A DNA stretch of 64,000 nucleotides from CAZCTO01 sp964501725 (GTDB lineage Bacteria; Bacillota; Clostridia; Saccharofermentanales; Saccharofermentanaceae). Both the position numbers and the translations under genes were made by a program. The stretch spans positions 16,791 to 80,790 of the forward strand of contig CAZCTO010000011.1 in assembly GCA_964501725.1 (NCBI GenBank), in the 5' to 3' direction. This document shows, piece after piece, positions 17,961-27,023 of this stretch (position 1 is the first letter of the stretch; every line of letters starts with the position of its first letter). Below the pieces are notes generated by a model. The model worked only from the letters and a program-made list of their open reading frames with translations. It made no database searches and had not been told where the DNA came from.

Positions 17961-18741
17961 TCTTGCGCTGATCGGTACCGGCTTCACTTTTCTCATGACA
18001 TCCCTGGGGGCTGCCATGGTCTTTATTTTCAGAAAAGATCTGAGCGATAACATCCAGCATATTTTTCTTGGTTTTGCGGCAGGTGTCATGATCGCCGCCT
18101 CCGTCTGGAGTCTTTTAATCCCGGCAATCGAGCAGTCTTCAGCCTGGGGTAATTTCAGCTTTATTCCCGCTGCCGGCGGCTTTATTCTCGGTGCGCTTTT
18201 TCTGTTCGGACTGGATAATCTGCTTCCGCATCTCCATCTCGGCAGCGACGCTCCGGAAGGCGTACCGAGCAAGATGCAAAGAACTTCGCTTTTGTTTTTT
18301 GCGGTCACCCTTCACAATATTCCCGAAGGCATGGCAGTCGGATTAGCTTTTGCATTGGCCGGGAGTCGGGATAATGCTGTTGCGCCAACCATGGCGGCGG
18401 CAATCGCTCTTGCCGTCGGTATCGGAATCCAGAATTTTCCGGAGGGAGCCGCGATCTCCCTCCCGCTTCGTCACGAAGGATTCACCGCCAAAAAGGCCTT
18501 CGCATATGGTAGTTTCAGTGGTTTCGTCGAGCCGATTGCGGGCGTCCTGACCGTACTGATCGCCGGTGCGGTCGTGTCAATCATGCCGTGGCTTCTTTCC
18601 TTTGCGGCGGGGGCGATGATCTATGTAACCGTCGAGGAACTGATCCCCGAGGCGAACACCGGAACGCACTCAAACTTCGGGACGCTCGGCGTCCTTGCCG
18701 GTTTTGTTATTATGATGATTCTGGATGTCGCGCTCGGCTGA
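17938..18741 (+). CDS. ZIP-family divalent metal transporter
   Basis: The ATG at 17938 follows GGGAGGTG, giving 267 residues and eight predicted membrane helices. The ZIP metal-site helices are visible as HNIPEGMAVGLAFAL and GIQNFPEGAAISLPL, in the order found in ZupT-like proteins. It imports zinc or a related divalent metal. A cytoplasmic His-containing loop (LPHLHLGSD) lies before helix 4. The 36 bases around its ribosome binding site and start are nearly identical to those of the small membrane protein at 26543-26899. The upstream intergenic region is AT-rich, and I recognised no metal-repressor site. Confidence 0.9.
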   Translation: MENLHPILLALIGTGFTFLMTSLGAAMVFIFRKDLSDNIQHIFLGFAAGVMIAASVWSLLIPAIEQSSAWGNFSFIPAAGGFILGALFLFGLDNLLPHLHLGSDAPEGVPSKMQRTSLLFFAVTLHNIPEGMAVGLAFALAGSRDNAVAPTMAAAIALAVGIGIQNFPEGAAISLPLRHEGFTAKKAFAYGSFSGFVEPIAGVLTVLIAGAVVSIMPWLLSFAAGAMIYVTVEELIPEANTGTHSNFGTLGVLAGFVIMMILDVALG

Positions 18742-18765
18742 CCTTCTTGAATTTGTCTTTTTGCC

Positions 18766-18794
18766 TTGACAAGCGTCCGTCAGGGGTTTATGCT
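18766..18794 (+). promoter_or_regulatory. Promoter of the MATE leader transcript
   Basis: TTGACA (18766-18771) and TATGCT (18789-18794) are separated by 17 bases. It lies 47 bases before the leader-peptide start and within 200 bases of the terminator at 18985. Confidence 0.8.
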
Positions 18795-18841
18795 TTGAAA
18801 ATCCGAGTTCAATTTTTAAGAAAGGGAGGTGAAGTTTGATC

Positions 18842-18961
18842 ATGATGTTAACCATTAAACGCCGTACAATTCGTACTTCCAGAGAAATGACCATGATTAT
18901 CGCTTCGGGTTTTTCATCCGCAGTAGCCGATATCTACACCTCTCCGCCGACGTTTTCGTAG
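18842..18961 (+). CDS. Leader peptide of the MATE exporter (39 residues)
   Basis: This short frame lies behind an exceptionally strong ribosome binding site (GGGAGGTGA, 18824-18832). It encodes a basic, Thr/Ile-rich N-terminal half starting MMLTIKRRTIRTSRE and a tail ending YTSPPTFS. An in-frame TTG at 18836 is better spaced from the GGAGG core and could be the true start. The frame ends 24 bases before a terminator stem. Codons 33-37 contain the 5' arm of a predicted antiterminator. It has no recognised domain, and its role is probably to position a ribosome. It resembles leader peptides upstream of inducible antibiotic-resistance genes. Confidence 0.7.
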   Translation: MMLTIKRRTIRTSREMTMIIASGFSSAVADIYTSPPTFS

Positions 18962-18996
18962 AAACTTGTTTTCTTGAGTCGTAACGTCCCGGAGGG
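18940..18996 (+). promoter_or_regulatory. Candidate antiterminator of the MATE leader
   Basis: CTCTCCG (18940-18946) can pair with CGGAGGG (18990-18996), and GACG (18949-18952) with CGTC (18985-18988), across a small internal loop. That is 11 base pairs in total, one of them a G-U wobble. The 3' arm is the 5' half of the terminator stem, so the two structures exclude each other. The 5' arm lies in the last codons of the leader peptide. Confidence 0.6.
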
Positions 18997-19019
18997 TAGA
19001 ACCCGACGGGACTTTTTTT
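18985..19019 (+). terminator. Intrinsic terminator (attenuator) before the MATE gene
   Basis: GTCCCG (18986-18991) pairs with CGGGAC (19007-19012). An inner GGGT/ACCC stem is separated from it by a GA/GA internal loop that could form sheared pairs, and the loop is AGA. Seven T residues follow directly. It lies between the leader peptide and the exporter gene. Confidence 0.82.
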
Positions 19020-19136
19020 ACGTCCGAGCCTGTGAAGCGAGTCTCGTCAAAAACGAACAGAAACCGATGTCAAGTCAGATAGTGATCCGGCTTGTCACCA
19101 TCGAAGGAGGCCCGCCATTCCAGGCGGCGAACAACT

Positions 19137-20519
19137 ATGAGTCCAGTTTCTTCATTCAAGAACTTCCTGCTGATGCCCAGGGACAAAGAGTTTTCCCGTA
19201 AGCTATGGAAACTCATGATTCCGATGGCGCTTCAGCAGTTGATGCAATCCTGTGTCTTTGTTTTCGACACCATTATTGTCGGAGGTCTCGGAGACGAGTT
19301 TATCTCAGCCTCCGGACAGGCGGGTCATTTGACCATGCTGATGTGGTGCGGACTTTACGGAGCATCCAGCGCGGGTGCAATTTACGCTGCCCAGTACTGG
19401 GGAAAAGACAAAGATGTTCACGGCGTACGTAAAGCGTTTTCGGCGACGGTTTTGTTCGGCGCTGTCATCGCTATCCCTTTCTTTATTCTTGGTTTCTTTT
19501 TCCGGGAACAGGTGATGTTTGTCCTTACCAAAGATCCGCTGACCCGCCAAATCGGTTCACAATATCTCTCCATTGTCAGTTTCTCGTACCTCTTCTGGAT
19601 GGTTTCATCCATGTTTGCAAGCATTCTCCGATCGGTTGGAATTACCCGGATTCCGATGATCGCATCCGGAATATCCATCGCGATCAATGTTGCCATGGAC
19701 AGTGTCATCGTTTACGGTTTTCTGGGCTTTCCGAAATGGGGAATCAGGGGCGCGGCCTTCTCCACGGTGGTCGGCAGTTTTGTTGAGTTGATGATCCTCT
19801 TTATCTTTGCAAGACGTGCCAAGGCGCCCGTTGCAATGCGAGCTAAGGACTTTGTCAAGCCCGAAAAAGACCTCCTCAAGAAGTTTGTCCGCGCGGCGAT
19901 TCCGCTGATGGCTCAGAATCAACTCTGGGCTGCCGGTGTCACGGTCTACAGTATTTGCTTCGCCTACCTTGGCGTCGCGGCCTCCGCTGCGTATAACACC
20001 TACGGCACACTCGGTGAACTCATGAACATCATCTTCATCTCGGTCGGCGGTGCGGGCGGTATTATGATCGGTCACATCCTCGGCGCCGGAGAAATCGAAC
20101 GCGCGAAAAACTACGCCTGGCGGCTCCTTCGGATCATCTTTATATCCGGCGTCCTGCTGGGGCCGTTCTTCTTCCTGATGAGAGATGTTTTGCTCCTGCC
20201 CTTCCCGAACCTCTCGGACCGGACGATTCAACTTGCCCGACAGGCACTGATGATGATTTCCATGGTTATCTGGGCGCGAGGCATCAACTTCACTACAATG
20301 AACGGGATTCTCCGTTCGGGCGGAGACACCCTCGGCGCCGCAGCGATCGACATCTGCATGTTGTGGTTTTACGGCGTGCCGCTGGCGCTTCTGGTCAGCT
20401 ACGGATTAAATCTTCCGTTCTGGGTGCTTTTCGCGATTGTTTGCTCAGAAGAAGTCGTGAAAGTCTTTATCAGCATCGCAAGAATCCGGAAATACAAATG
20501 GGCAAAGCGTCTCGTATGA
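19137..20519 (+). CDS. MATE-family multidrug/sodium exporter
   Basis: The protein has 460 residues from the ATG at 19137, a standard MATE length with twelve membrane helices in two halves. It begins with LWKLMIPMALQQLMQS, and the N-terminal half contains FDTIIVGGLGDEFISASGQA, which is typical of the family. It expels cationic or toxic compounds using a Na+ or H+ gradient. The start is uncertain. A TTG at 19092 is in frame but has no ribosome binding site. The strong GAAGGAGG at 19103-19110 is 26 bases from the ATG, but a CCGCC/GGCGG hairpin between them could bring it close. Expression appears to be attenuated by the leader and terminator upstream. Confidence 0.88.
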   Translation: MSPVSSFKNFLLMPRDKEFSRKLWKLMIPMALQQLMQSCVFVFDTIIVGGLGDEFISASGQAGHLTMLMWCGLYGASSAGAIYAAQYWGKDKDVHGVRKAFSATVLFGAVIAIPFFILGFFFREQVMFVLTKDPLTRQIGSQYLSIVSFSYLFWMVSSMFASILRSVGITRIPMIASGISIAINVAMDSVIVYGFLGFPKWGIRGAAFSTVVGSFVELMILFIFARRAKAPVAMRAKDFVKPEKDLLKKFVRAAIPLMAQNQLWAAGVTVYSICFAYLGVAASAAYNTYGTLGELMNIIFISVGGAGGIMIGHILGAGEIERAKNYAWRLLRIIFISGVLLGPFFFLMRDVLLLPFPNLSDRTIQLARQALMMISMVIWARGINFTTMNGILRSGGDTLGAAAIDICMLWFYGVPLALLVSYGLNLPFWVLFAIVCSEEVVKVFISIARIRKYKWAKRLV

Positions 20520-20545
20520 CGCTTTGCCCATCCTGCTTCTTTTTT
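20499..20545 (+). terminator. Terminator after the MATE gene
   Basis: TGGGCAAAGCGTC (20499-20511) pairs with GACGCTTTGCCCA (20518-20530), a 13-bp perfect stem with a 6-base loop. A T-rich tail follows. The stop codon lies in the hairpin. It also separates the exporter from the convergent surface-protein gene. Confidence 0.82.
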
Positions 20546-20566
20546 AGGATGGTTCATGCTATTCGA

Positions 20567-23500
20567 TTATCTCTTTCTCTTCAGCAGAATGATGGCCAGT
20601 GCACCAAGCACCGTTAGCGCAAGAACCCCTCCGCCGACCCAAAAAACAATCGGAGAAATTCCACCCGTTGAACCGCCCGTCCGAGTATTGTTATTTGACT
20701 GCCCGCCGGATGTTTGAGATGTGGAAGGTTCGGGGGAAGGTGTTGACGTCGCCGTCGGAGTAGGTGTCGGTGTTGCTGTCGCTACAGGTGTCGGCGTTCT
20801 CGTCGGCTCTGGTGCAGGAGTCGCCGTTGGTACAGGTGTCGGTGTCAATTCCGTAGATTTCTCTGTGGTCACATCTAATCTTACGGAATTTTCAGATGCT
20901 TTTACCGTAGCCGTTTCCTTGATTCTTTGATAGAAATCATATTGTGTTCCGCTCGAAAGACCGCTGAAAACATTACTGTCCTGCCAAGTTCCCGTGGTAA
21001 CATCCGCACCGTTTTGCACCTTTTTATATTCATAACCCGCAACCGGAGACAATGTGACGGTATGTTGAGTTTTTCCGGTTAAGACCGGTGCTGCGGGTGC
21101 AGATGCATTCATTTTCTGAACAGCTGATGTCGGACTGCTTGAAATAATGCCGGTTTCAAAGCTACTGCCGATTACAACTGAAATCTGGAAGCCGATATCT
21201 GCCTCCGCCAATGTGTACGTAGAACCCGTCGCTGATGTTATGTCGCTGCTTCCCCTCTTCCACTGGTATTGAAGCGTACCGATGTTGTTGCTGCCGCTCA
21301 ATGATGCCGTTAGCGTTTGTCCGAAAACAGACGTCCCCGAAATGTTCGCCGTTCCCGTCAACACGGGATTGTCTGTAACCACTGCAAGCCTTGATGAAAC
21401 ATTTGATGCATTATGCGTAGATGTTTCTTTAATTCTCTGATAAAAATCATACGCAGTGGTACTGTCAAGTCCTGTGAACACATTACTGTCTTGCCATGTC
21501 CCCGTAGATAAAGCGGCGCCTTCTTCCACCCGGATATATTCATATCCTGTAACCGGTGTCAGAATTACAGACGAATGGGTCTTGCTGTAAAGTACCGGTG
21601 CAACCGGTGAAGCCGCATCTGCTTTATTAACGACAAGTGTCACGGTTGTTGTTTCCGTGGTGTAATTCGCGCTGTCAGTCGGCGTGAAGGTAACTGAGTA
21701 AGCCGTCGTTCCGCTGTCTGATACACCTGGTTCCGCCGTTCCGTCCGTCCAGGAGAACGAGCCTGCTACACTTGTCGATCCGCCTGTAAGTATTGAGTCG
21801 GACAGCGTGTCCCCGTACGTGATCGCGGAAGCGGACGGTGCTGTGGAGATGGAAGGTGTTGCCTTACTGACGGTAAGTGTCACGGTCGTTGTTGCGGTAT
21901 TGTAATTGGCACTGTCTGTGGGTGTGAAAGTAACCGAATACGCTGTAGAGCCACTGTCGGAAACAGACGGTGCCGTTGTTCCGTCCGTAAAGGAGAACGA
22001 ACCTTCTACGCCTGCCAATCCACCTGTAAGTATCGAATCAGACAGCGTATCTCCATAGATAATGCCTGAAGCAGTCGGAGCGCTCGCGATAGCGGGAGTT
22101 TCCTTGTTCACAACAAGGGTCACGGTGGTGGTTGCGGTAGTATAATTGGCACCGTCTGCGGGTGTGAAAGTAACCGAATACGCTGTAGAGCCGCTGTCGG
22201 AAACAGAAGGTGCCGTAGTTCCGTCCGTAAAGGAGAATGACCCCGCTACGCTTGCCGCTCCGCCTGTAAGTATTGAGTCGGACAGCGTGTCCCCGTATGT
22301 GATTGCGGATGCCGTCGGCGCCGTTGTGATGGCCGGAGTTGCCTTACCGACGACAAGCGTCACGGTGGTGGTTGCGGTATTGTAATTGGCACTGTCTGTG
22401 GGTGTGAAAGTAACCGAATAATGCGTCTCTTCACTATCTGAAACAGAAGGTTCCGTTGTGCCTGTTGTCCATGAAAATGTTCCTGCCGTGTTTGCGGAAC
22501 CTCCGGAAAGTGTCGAATCGGACAGCATCTGTCCGTATGTGATTGCGGTTGCCGTCGGCGCTGTGGTGATGACCGGAGTCGCCTTACCCACCGTAAGCGT
22601 CACCGTTGTCGTAACCGTTCCGTAATTATTACTGTCCGATGGAGTGAAGGTAACTGAGTAAGCCGTCGTTCCGCTATCCAATACCGATGGCTTCGTCGTT
22701 CCCGTCGTCCAGGAAAAAGATCCTGCTACGCTTGCCGATCCGCCTGTAAGTATTGAGTCGGACAGCGTGTCTCCGTATGTGATTGCGGAAGCGGATGGTG
22801 CCGTCGTGATGGTAGGTGTTGCTTTGCCAACCGTCAGTGTTACTGTTGTTGTCGCGGTGTTGAAATTGTTGCCGTCTGTCGGCGTGAACGTAACGGAGTA
22901 ATGCGTCTCTTCACTATCTGAAACAGAAGGTTCCGTTGTTCCTGTTGTCCATGAAAATGTACCCGCCGTGTTTGCGGAACCTCCGGAAAGTGTCGAATCG
23001 GACAGCTTCTGTCCATATGNNNNNNNNNNNNNNNNNNNNNNNNNNNNNNNNNNNNNNNNNNNNNNNNNNNNNNNNNNNNNNNNNNNNNNNNNNNNNNNNN
23101 NNNNNNNNNNNNNNNNNNNATGATAGGTGTTGCTTTACCAACCGTCAGGGTCACCGTTGTCGTTGCGGTATAGTAATTGGTACCGTCTGAGGGGGTGAAA
23201 GTAACAGAATACTCCGTGAGCCCGCTGTCTGATACGGAGGGTTTTGTCGTATCTGTTGTCCAGGAAAAAGAACCTGCAACACTTGCCGAACCGCCTGTAA
23301 GTGTCGAATCGGACAGGGTATCTCCGTATGTTATCCCAGAGGCAGACGGAGCCGAAGTGATGACAGGTGTTGCTTTTTGCACTGTCGTCGAGGTATAGGT
23401 GATGACTTCGGTTCCCGTAATTGTTCCCGTCATCGCGACCGGCGTCACTCCGAATCCGATGTATTTACCGACATCCGAAGCAGACAGAGTATATTTATAT

Positions 23501-25833
23501 GCTTCTGCGCCGGATATTGCTGTCTTATTCAAGCCCGTATTGCTATCTGCCCGGTACCATTGGACCGTTGAAATATCCTGCATATCGTTTTCTGCATCGC
23601 TGTAGGAAAAGCTGCCGGACAGCTCCTGTCCGTATGTTGGCGTACCTTCGATTTGAACTTCTGAGGCAACCGGTGCTGCATTATTGTTTTGATAAACAAT
23701 ATTGTCAAACATCGCATAAATATCCGCACCTGCTCCTGTAACACTAACGCGGATCTCGTCGATGTTTTCCCAGTCAAAAGTCACCTTGTTCGGTGTTTTG
23801 ACGTTTACATCGGATTTTGTGTAAAGTTCCGTACCGGCAGAGTACCCCTTAATTGTGTAAAGCGTTGATCCGGCTGTTCCGCTGTCATACAAATGCATGG
23901 TGAACAATTTGAATAGGGCACTGTCGCTTTTCTTGATGGAAAGACTTGTAACCGCCGCCCCCCCTGAAGTTCTCAGTGCCGGAGTATCATCCTGACCGCC
24001 GCTGCTGTAGTATGTCATTCCCAAATTAAGCGAGGACCTGAATACAAATTCATCGATCGCTGTCGTGTAAGGAATACTTGTGCCGTTTGGATATGTCCCG
24101 CCGAGATCATCAAACGTAGCAACAGAAGCGCCTGCCGGAAGCGGGTCGTCATACACAGGTGTAACATTGATGTTAAACGTCTGCCCGGTGATTTCATATG
24201 TACCGTCGCTCACCTTAAACCCGAAACTGTCGCTTGTTGTATCGGAATGATCGTGAACATATCGAATTTTGCCTTCATCAATGTTCCCTTGCGTGAAGGA
24301 TGTAATTTCAACTCCCGGGTTGTCCGTATTTTCAAGCCTTCCGTGTGTTAAGGCAGTCGTTACGGTGAATTGGAGCGCAGAAGTCACCGAATCATTATCA
24401 TTTGCCTTGAGGACTGTATTTGCAATGCTTGCCGTTCCTCCTTCGGCAATGGTCACTGCTGTGTTTGTTTCCACGTACGGCACCGGACTGCTGGTTGAAT
24501 CTTTGTAAACGATGTTGTCAAAAGCCGCGGCAATATCCGCGCCGGATCCCGTAACACTGACACGGATCTCATCGATATTTTCCCAGTCGAACGTCACTTT
24601 GACCGGAGATTTCACGTTTACATCTGTCTTGGTGTAGACCTCGCTTCCTCCGAGATATCCCTTAAATGTATAAAGCGATGATCCGGTTATGCCGTTGTCG
24701 TAAAGGAACATGGTATAAAGCTTGAAGACCGAGCTGTCACTTCTTCGGATCGTAAGTCCCGTGATACTCGAACCGGATGTCTTCAGTGCGGGAGTATTGT
24801 CCTGGCCGCCGGTGCTGAAATATATCATTCCCAGATTAGCGGAGGATCTGAACGCAAAACCGTCAATGGCCGTTGTGTAGGGGATGTCCGTATCGTTTGC
24901 ATATGTTCCGCTCAGCCCGTCAAACGTTGCCTGCGATGCACCGGAGGGAATCGGGTCGTCATATACCGGCGTCACCGTAATCGAAAAAGTCTGCCCCGTC
25001 AGTTCGTTTGCACCGTCACTGACCGTAAATCCGAAACTGTCGCTTAAGGTATCGGTATGATCGTGTACGTAACGAATTTTGCCGCTGTCAATGTTTCCCT
25101 GCGTGAAAGTGGAGATCGAAACTCCGGGACTGTCCGAATTTTCGAGCCGTCCGTGCGTCAATGCAGTCGTTACGGTGTATTGAAGGTTAGCGACTACCGA
25201 ATCATGATCGTTTGCTTTCAGGTCCGCGTCCAATATGGCGGTTGTACTGCCTTCCCACACCGTCAGTCCGCCATTAACATCTATATAAGGCACCGAACTG
25301 ACCGTGTTGGTTTCATATACAAGATTGTCAAAAATTGCCGCTACATCAATATAGATTCCGGATATTGCCGTAATCCGGACTTTACTGACTTGATCCCATC
25401 CTGAAAATGTGATTGTATCTATTCCGGAAATACTGACGTTTCCCGTTGTATAGACCAAAGTTGCACCCTGATAACCGTCAAACCGGTAAACATCGGCTCC
25501 GATATTTACAGTTGCATCATAGTAGAGCGAACGTAACGCGAAGTTTCCGCTGTCACTTCGCTGAAATTCTACCCATTCAATCGGCCCTGCCAAATGCGTC
25601 ACCACCCCCGCTGATCCGGACGCTCCTAAAGTAGTGACATAATCCATTCCTTGGCCGGCTGACGTCGAAAAACGAAAACCGTCAATCGGCATAGCCTCGG
25701 GAATCTGCTCGTTATTTTCATAAACCAAGTCTTCAAAGTCGGCCGTTCCCGTTGCAGCAACTACTTTAAACATCGGTAGAGTTAAAACAATAATCAATAC
25801 AGCCAATACAAACGAAGCAGTCCTTTTAAACAT
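20567..25833 (-). CDS. Large repeat-containing surface protein (interrupted by an assembly gap)
   Basis: The start is the ATG at 25833, seven bases after GGGGGAG, and it begins a signal peptide (MFKRTASFVLAVLIIVLTLP). Next come three jelly-roll-like modules (e.g. DGFRFSTSAGQGMDYVTT and two related copies). They alternate with two CSPG/cadherin-like modules containing LTHGRLENSDSPGV and GKIRYVHDHTDTLSDSFGF. An Ig-like module, a run of 80-residue MBG/YDG-type repeats (KATPxI...ITYGDTLSD), two fibronectin-like modules and a Thr/Pro-rich stalk follow. The C-terminus is a membrane helix plus KRKR, with no LPXTG. The frame changes across the 100-N gap only because the gap length is a placeholder, so I treat this as one gene. 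It is probably an adhesin or glycan-binding protein, cotranscribed with padR. Confidence 0.82.
21626..23376 (-). repeat. Tandem 240-base (80-residue) repeats in the surface protein
   Basis: Repeat boundaries, taken at the Lys of KATP/KETP, fall at 23376, 23136, then 22825, 22585, 22345, 22105 and 21865, a strict 240-base period outside the gap. Consensus features are ITYGDTLSDS, GGSASVAGSFSW and YSVTFTPTDSANY. Several units are nearly identical at DNA level. The copy number is uncertain because the gap lies inside the array. Confidence 0.88.
23020..23119. other. Assembly gap of 100 N
   Basis: Exactly 100 N lie inside the 240-base repeat array. Repeat phase predicts that the real missing length is 29 bases, or 29 plus a multiple of 240, not 100. 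Confidence 0.95.
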
Positions 25834-25852
25834 ATTTTTCTCCCCCACTATA

Positions 25853-26407
25853 TTAATTACCCCGAGTTTTTTTAATCTTCCTGATATATTTCGCGTACTC
25901 CCTGCATTGAATCAGGCCCCACTCGTGTGCCCAGATTGCAGTTTTTACACGGATGTCCTCTTCTTCCAGCCCCGTATCGGCTAAGAACCGATCGAAGTTT
26001 GCTTCGTAATTTGCGATAAGCCGTTGCTCCAACTCGACTACATTGCGAAGATGAGCGTCAAGAAACCGGTCCAGTTCCTCTTCGCTCATCGCTCCCGAAA
26101 AAAAGAGCTGCATCAGAAATGCATCTCTCGAAATGAAGTCTTGCACGGAATTCTGTCGGATCTGCGCTGAATTTATCTCCCGTCCTTTTTCCGTGATTTC
26201 ATAGACATTTTTGTCAACCGTTTCGCCCTTTGTCGTATGTTTAAGTATGATCATTTCTTCCCGGACGAGCCTTTTCAATGTGCGATAAATCTGGGTTTGA
26301 TCCGCCGGCCAAAAGTATCCGGCAGCGATATCGAATAATTTCTTGATATCATAGCCCGACAGCGGCTTCATGGATAAAAACCCCAGAATTCCGTTTTCCA
26401 GTGTCAT
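25853..26407 (-). CDS. PadR-family transcriptional regulator
   Basis: The protein has 184 residues. The N-terminal winged helix (about 1-85) has the family pattern ILGFLSMKPLSGYDIKKLF followed by TQIYRTLKRLVREEMI and the wing VYEITEKGRE. The C-terminal half (about 95-180) is helical and matches the dimerisation domain of PadR subfamily 2 (AphA-like). The stop is 19 bases before the surface-protein start, so the two are probably cotranscribed. A perfect inverted repeat lies at its own promoter, which suggests self-repression that also controls the surface protein. The inducing ligand is unknown. Confidence 0.9.
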   Translation of the reverse strand: MTLENGILGFLSMKPLSGYDIKKLFDIAAGYFWPADQTQIYRTLKRLVREEMIILKHTTKGETVDKNVYEITEKGREINSAQIRQNSVQDFISRDAFLMQLFFSGAMSEEELDRFLDAHLRNVVELEQRLIANYEANFDRFLADTGLEEEDIRVKTAIWAHEWGLIQCREYAKYIRKIKKTRGN

Positions 26408-26423
26408 GTGAAAAGCACCCTCG

Positions 26424-26445
26424 AATATAGGACTTGTACTATATT
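26424..26445. promoter_or_regulatory. Candidate PadR operator
   Basis: AATATAG and CTATATT form a perfect 7-bp inverted repeat with an 8-base spacer. It overlaps the expected transcription start of padR, just after the -10 box. The spacing resembles known PadR operators, although the arm sequence differs from the ATGT/ACAT type. Confidence 0.6.
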
Positions 26446-26446
26446 T

Positions 26447-26475
26447 ATTATACAGAGGTGCGTAACACCCGTCAA
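26447..26475 (-). promoter_or_regulatory. Promoter of the padR-surface protein operon
   Basis: On the minus strand TTGACG (26475-26470) and TATAAT (26452-26447) are separated by 17 bases, about 40 bases before the padR start. Confidence 0.75.
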
Positions 26476-26542
26476 TTTAATTATGGTATGAATTATTTCA
26501 TTGATCTTCTCAGATTCATCGTGCAAAGATCTGCCCGGCTGA

Positions 26543-26899
26543 TTAGTCTTTATTCATCATTTCTTTTAATTGCAGATCGTTAAGTATTGCCGTCGTTTCC
26601 GACTTATCTGTTCCGCAACGACATATCTCCGCGTCTTTTGAATTTGCATATCCGCAAAAACCGCATATCCAGCCTCCGGATTTGATTACCGCGGAATCTG
26701 ACTTCTCTTTCTCCTGAACCGCGCGTATGTCCGGCTCAATGAGTGCGATAGCCATGGCGTAAATTCCAAAGAGAAATCCCCAGAAGAACCAACCCTTTCC
26801 GGGATAACCTTTGTTTACAACAATCGCTTTTGTAACAAAGCCCCAGAAAAAACAATTCACCAAGTAAACCGGAATCAGGATCGGATACAAATTCTCCAT
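26543..26899 (-). CDS. Small membrane protein with C-terminal zinc finger
   Basis: The ATG at 26899 follows GGGAGGTG, giving 118 residues. Two membrane segments (about 5-22 and 35-55) are followed by a charged linker and a four-cysteine zinc finger, WICGFCGYANSKDAEICRCG, resembling the RanBP2 type. The N-terminal MENLYPIL and its untranslated leader are nearly identical to the ZIP transporter start, although the rest of the protein is unrelated. I do not recognise a function. Confidence 0.7.
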   Translation of the reverse strand: MENLYPILIPVYLVNCFFWGFVTKAIVVNKGYPGKGWFFWGFLFGIYAMAIALIEPDIRAVQEKEKSDSAVIKSGGWICGFCGYANSKDAEICRCGTDKSETTAILNDLQLKEMMNKD

Positions 26900-26912
26900 A
26901 GACACCTCCCGA
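26877..26912. repeat. 36-base translation-start repeat, copy 2
   Basis: Read on the minus strand, this matches 17925-17960 at 35 of 36 bases. It covers the ribosome binding site, start and first codons of the small membrane protein. Confidence 0.85.
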
Positions 26913-27023
26913 TGAATGAAAAGAAACACTGCCGCATTGAAGCCGGATATCTTCTTCCATTTCACACTGTCAGGATTGTTCTGTCAAGCCGGAGTATTTC
27001 TTTTCTCGAAAACACGCTGTAGT

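Noticed and set aside
18974..19201. 75-codon frame spanning the attenuator and the MATE start
   Set aside because: It begins inside the terminator region, has no ribosome binding site and overlaps the exporter; treated as a shadow frame.
22840..25848. Separate 1002-residue gene ending in a non-repeat tail
   Set aside because: The tail after the N run is an out-of-frame reading of the same repeats; the break is caused by the placeholder gap length.
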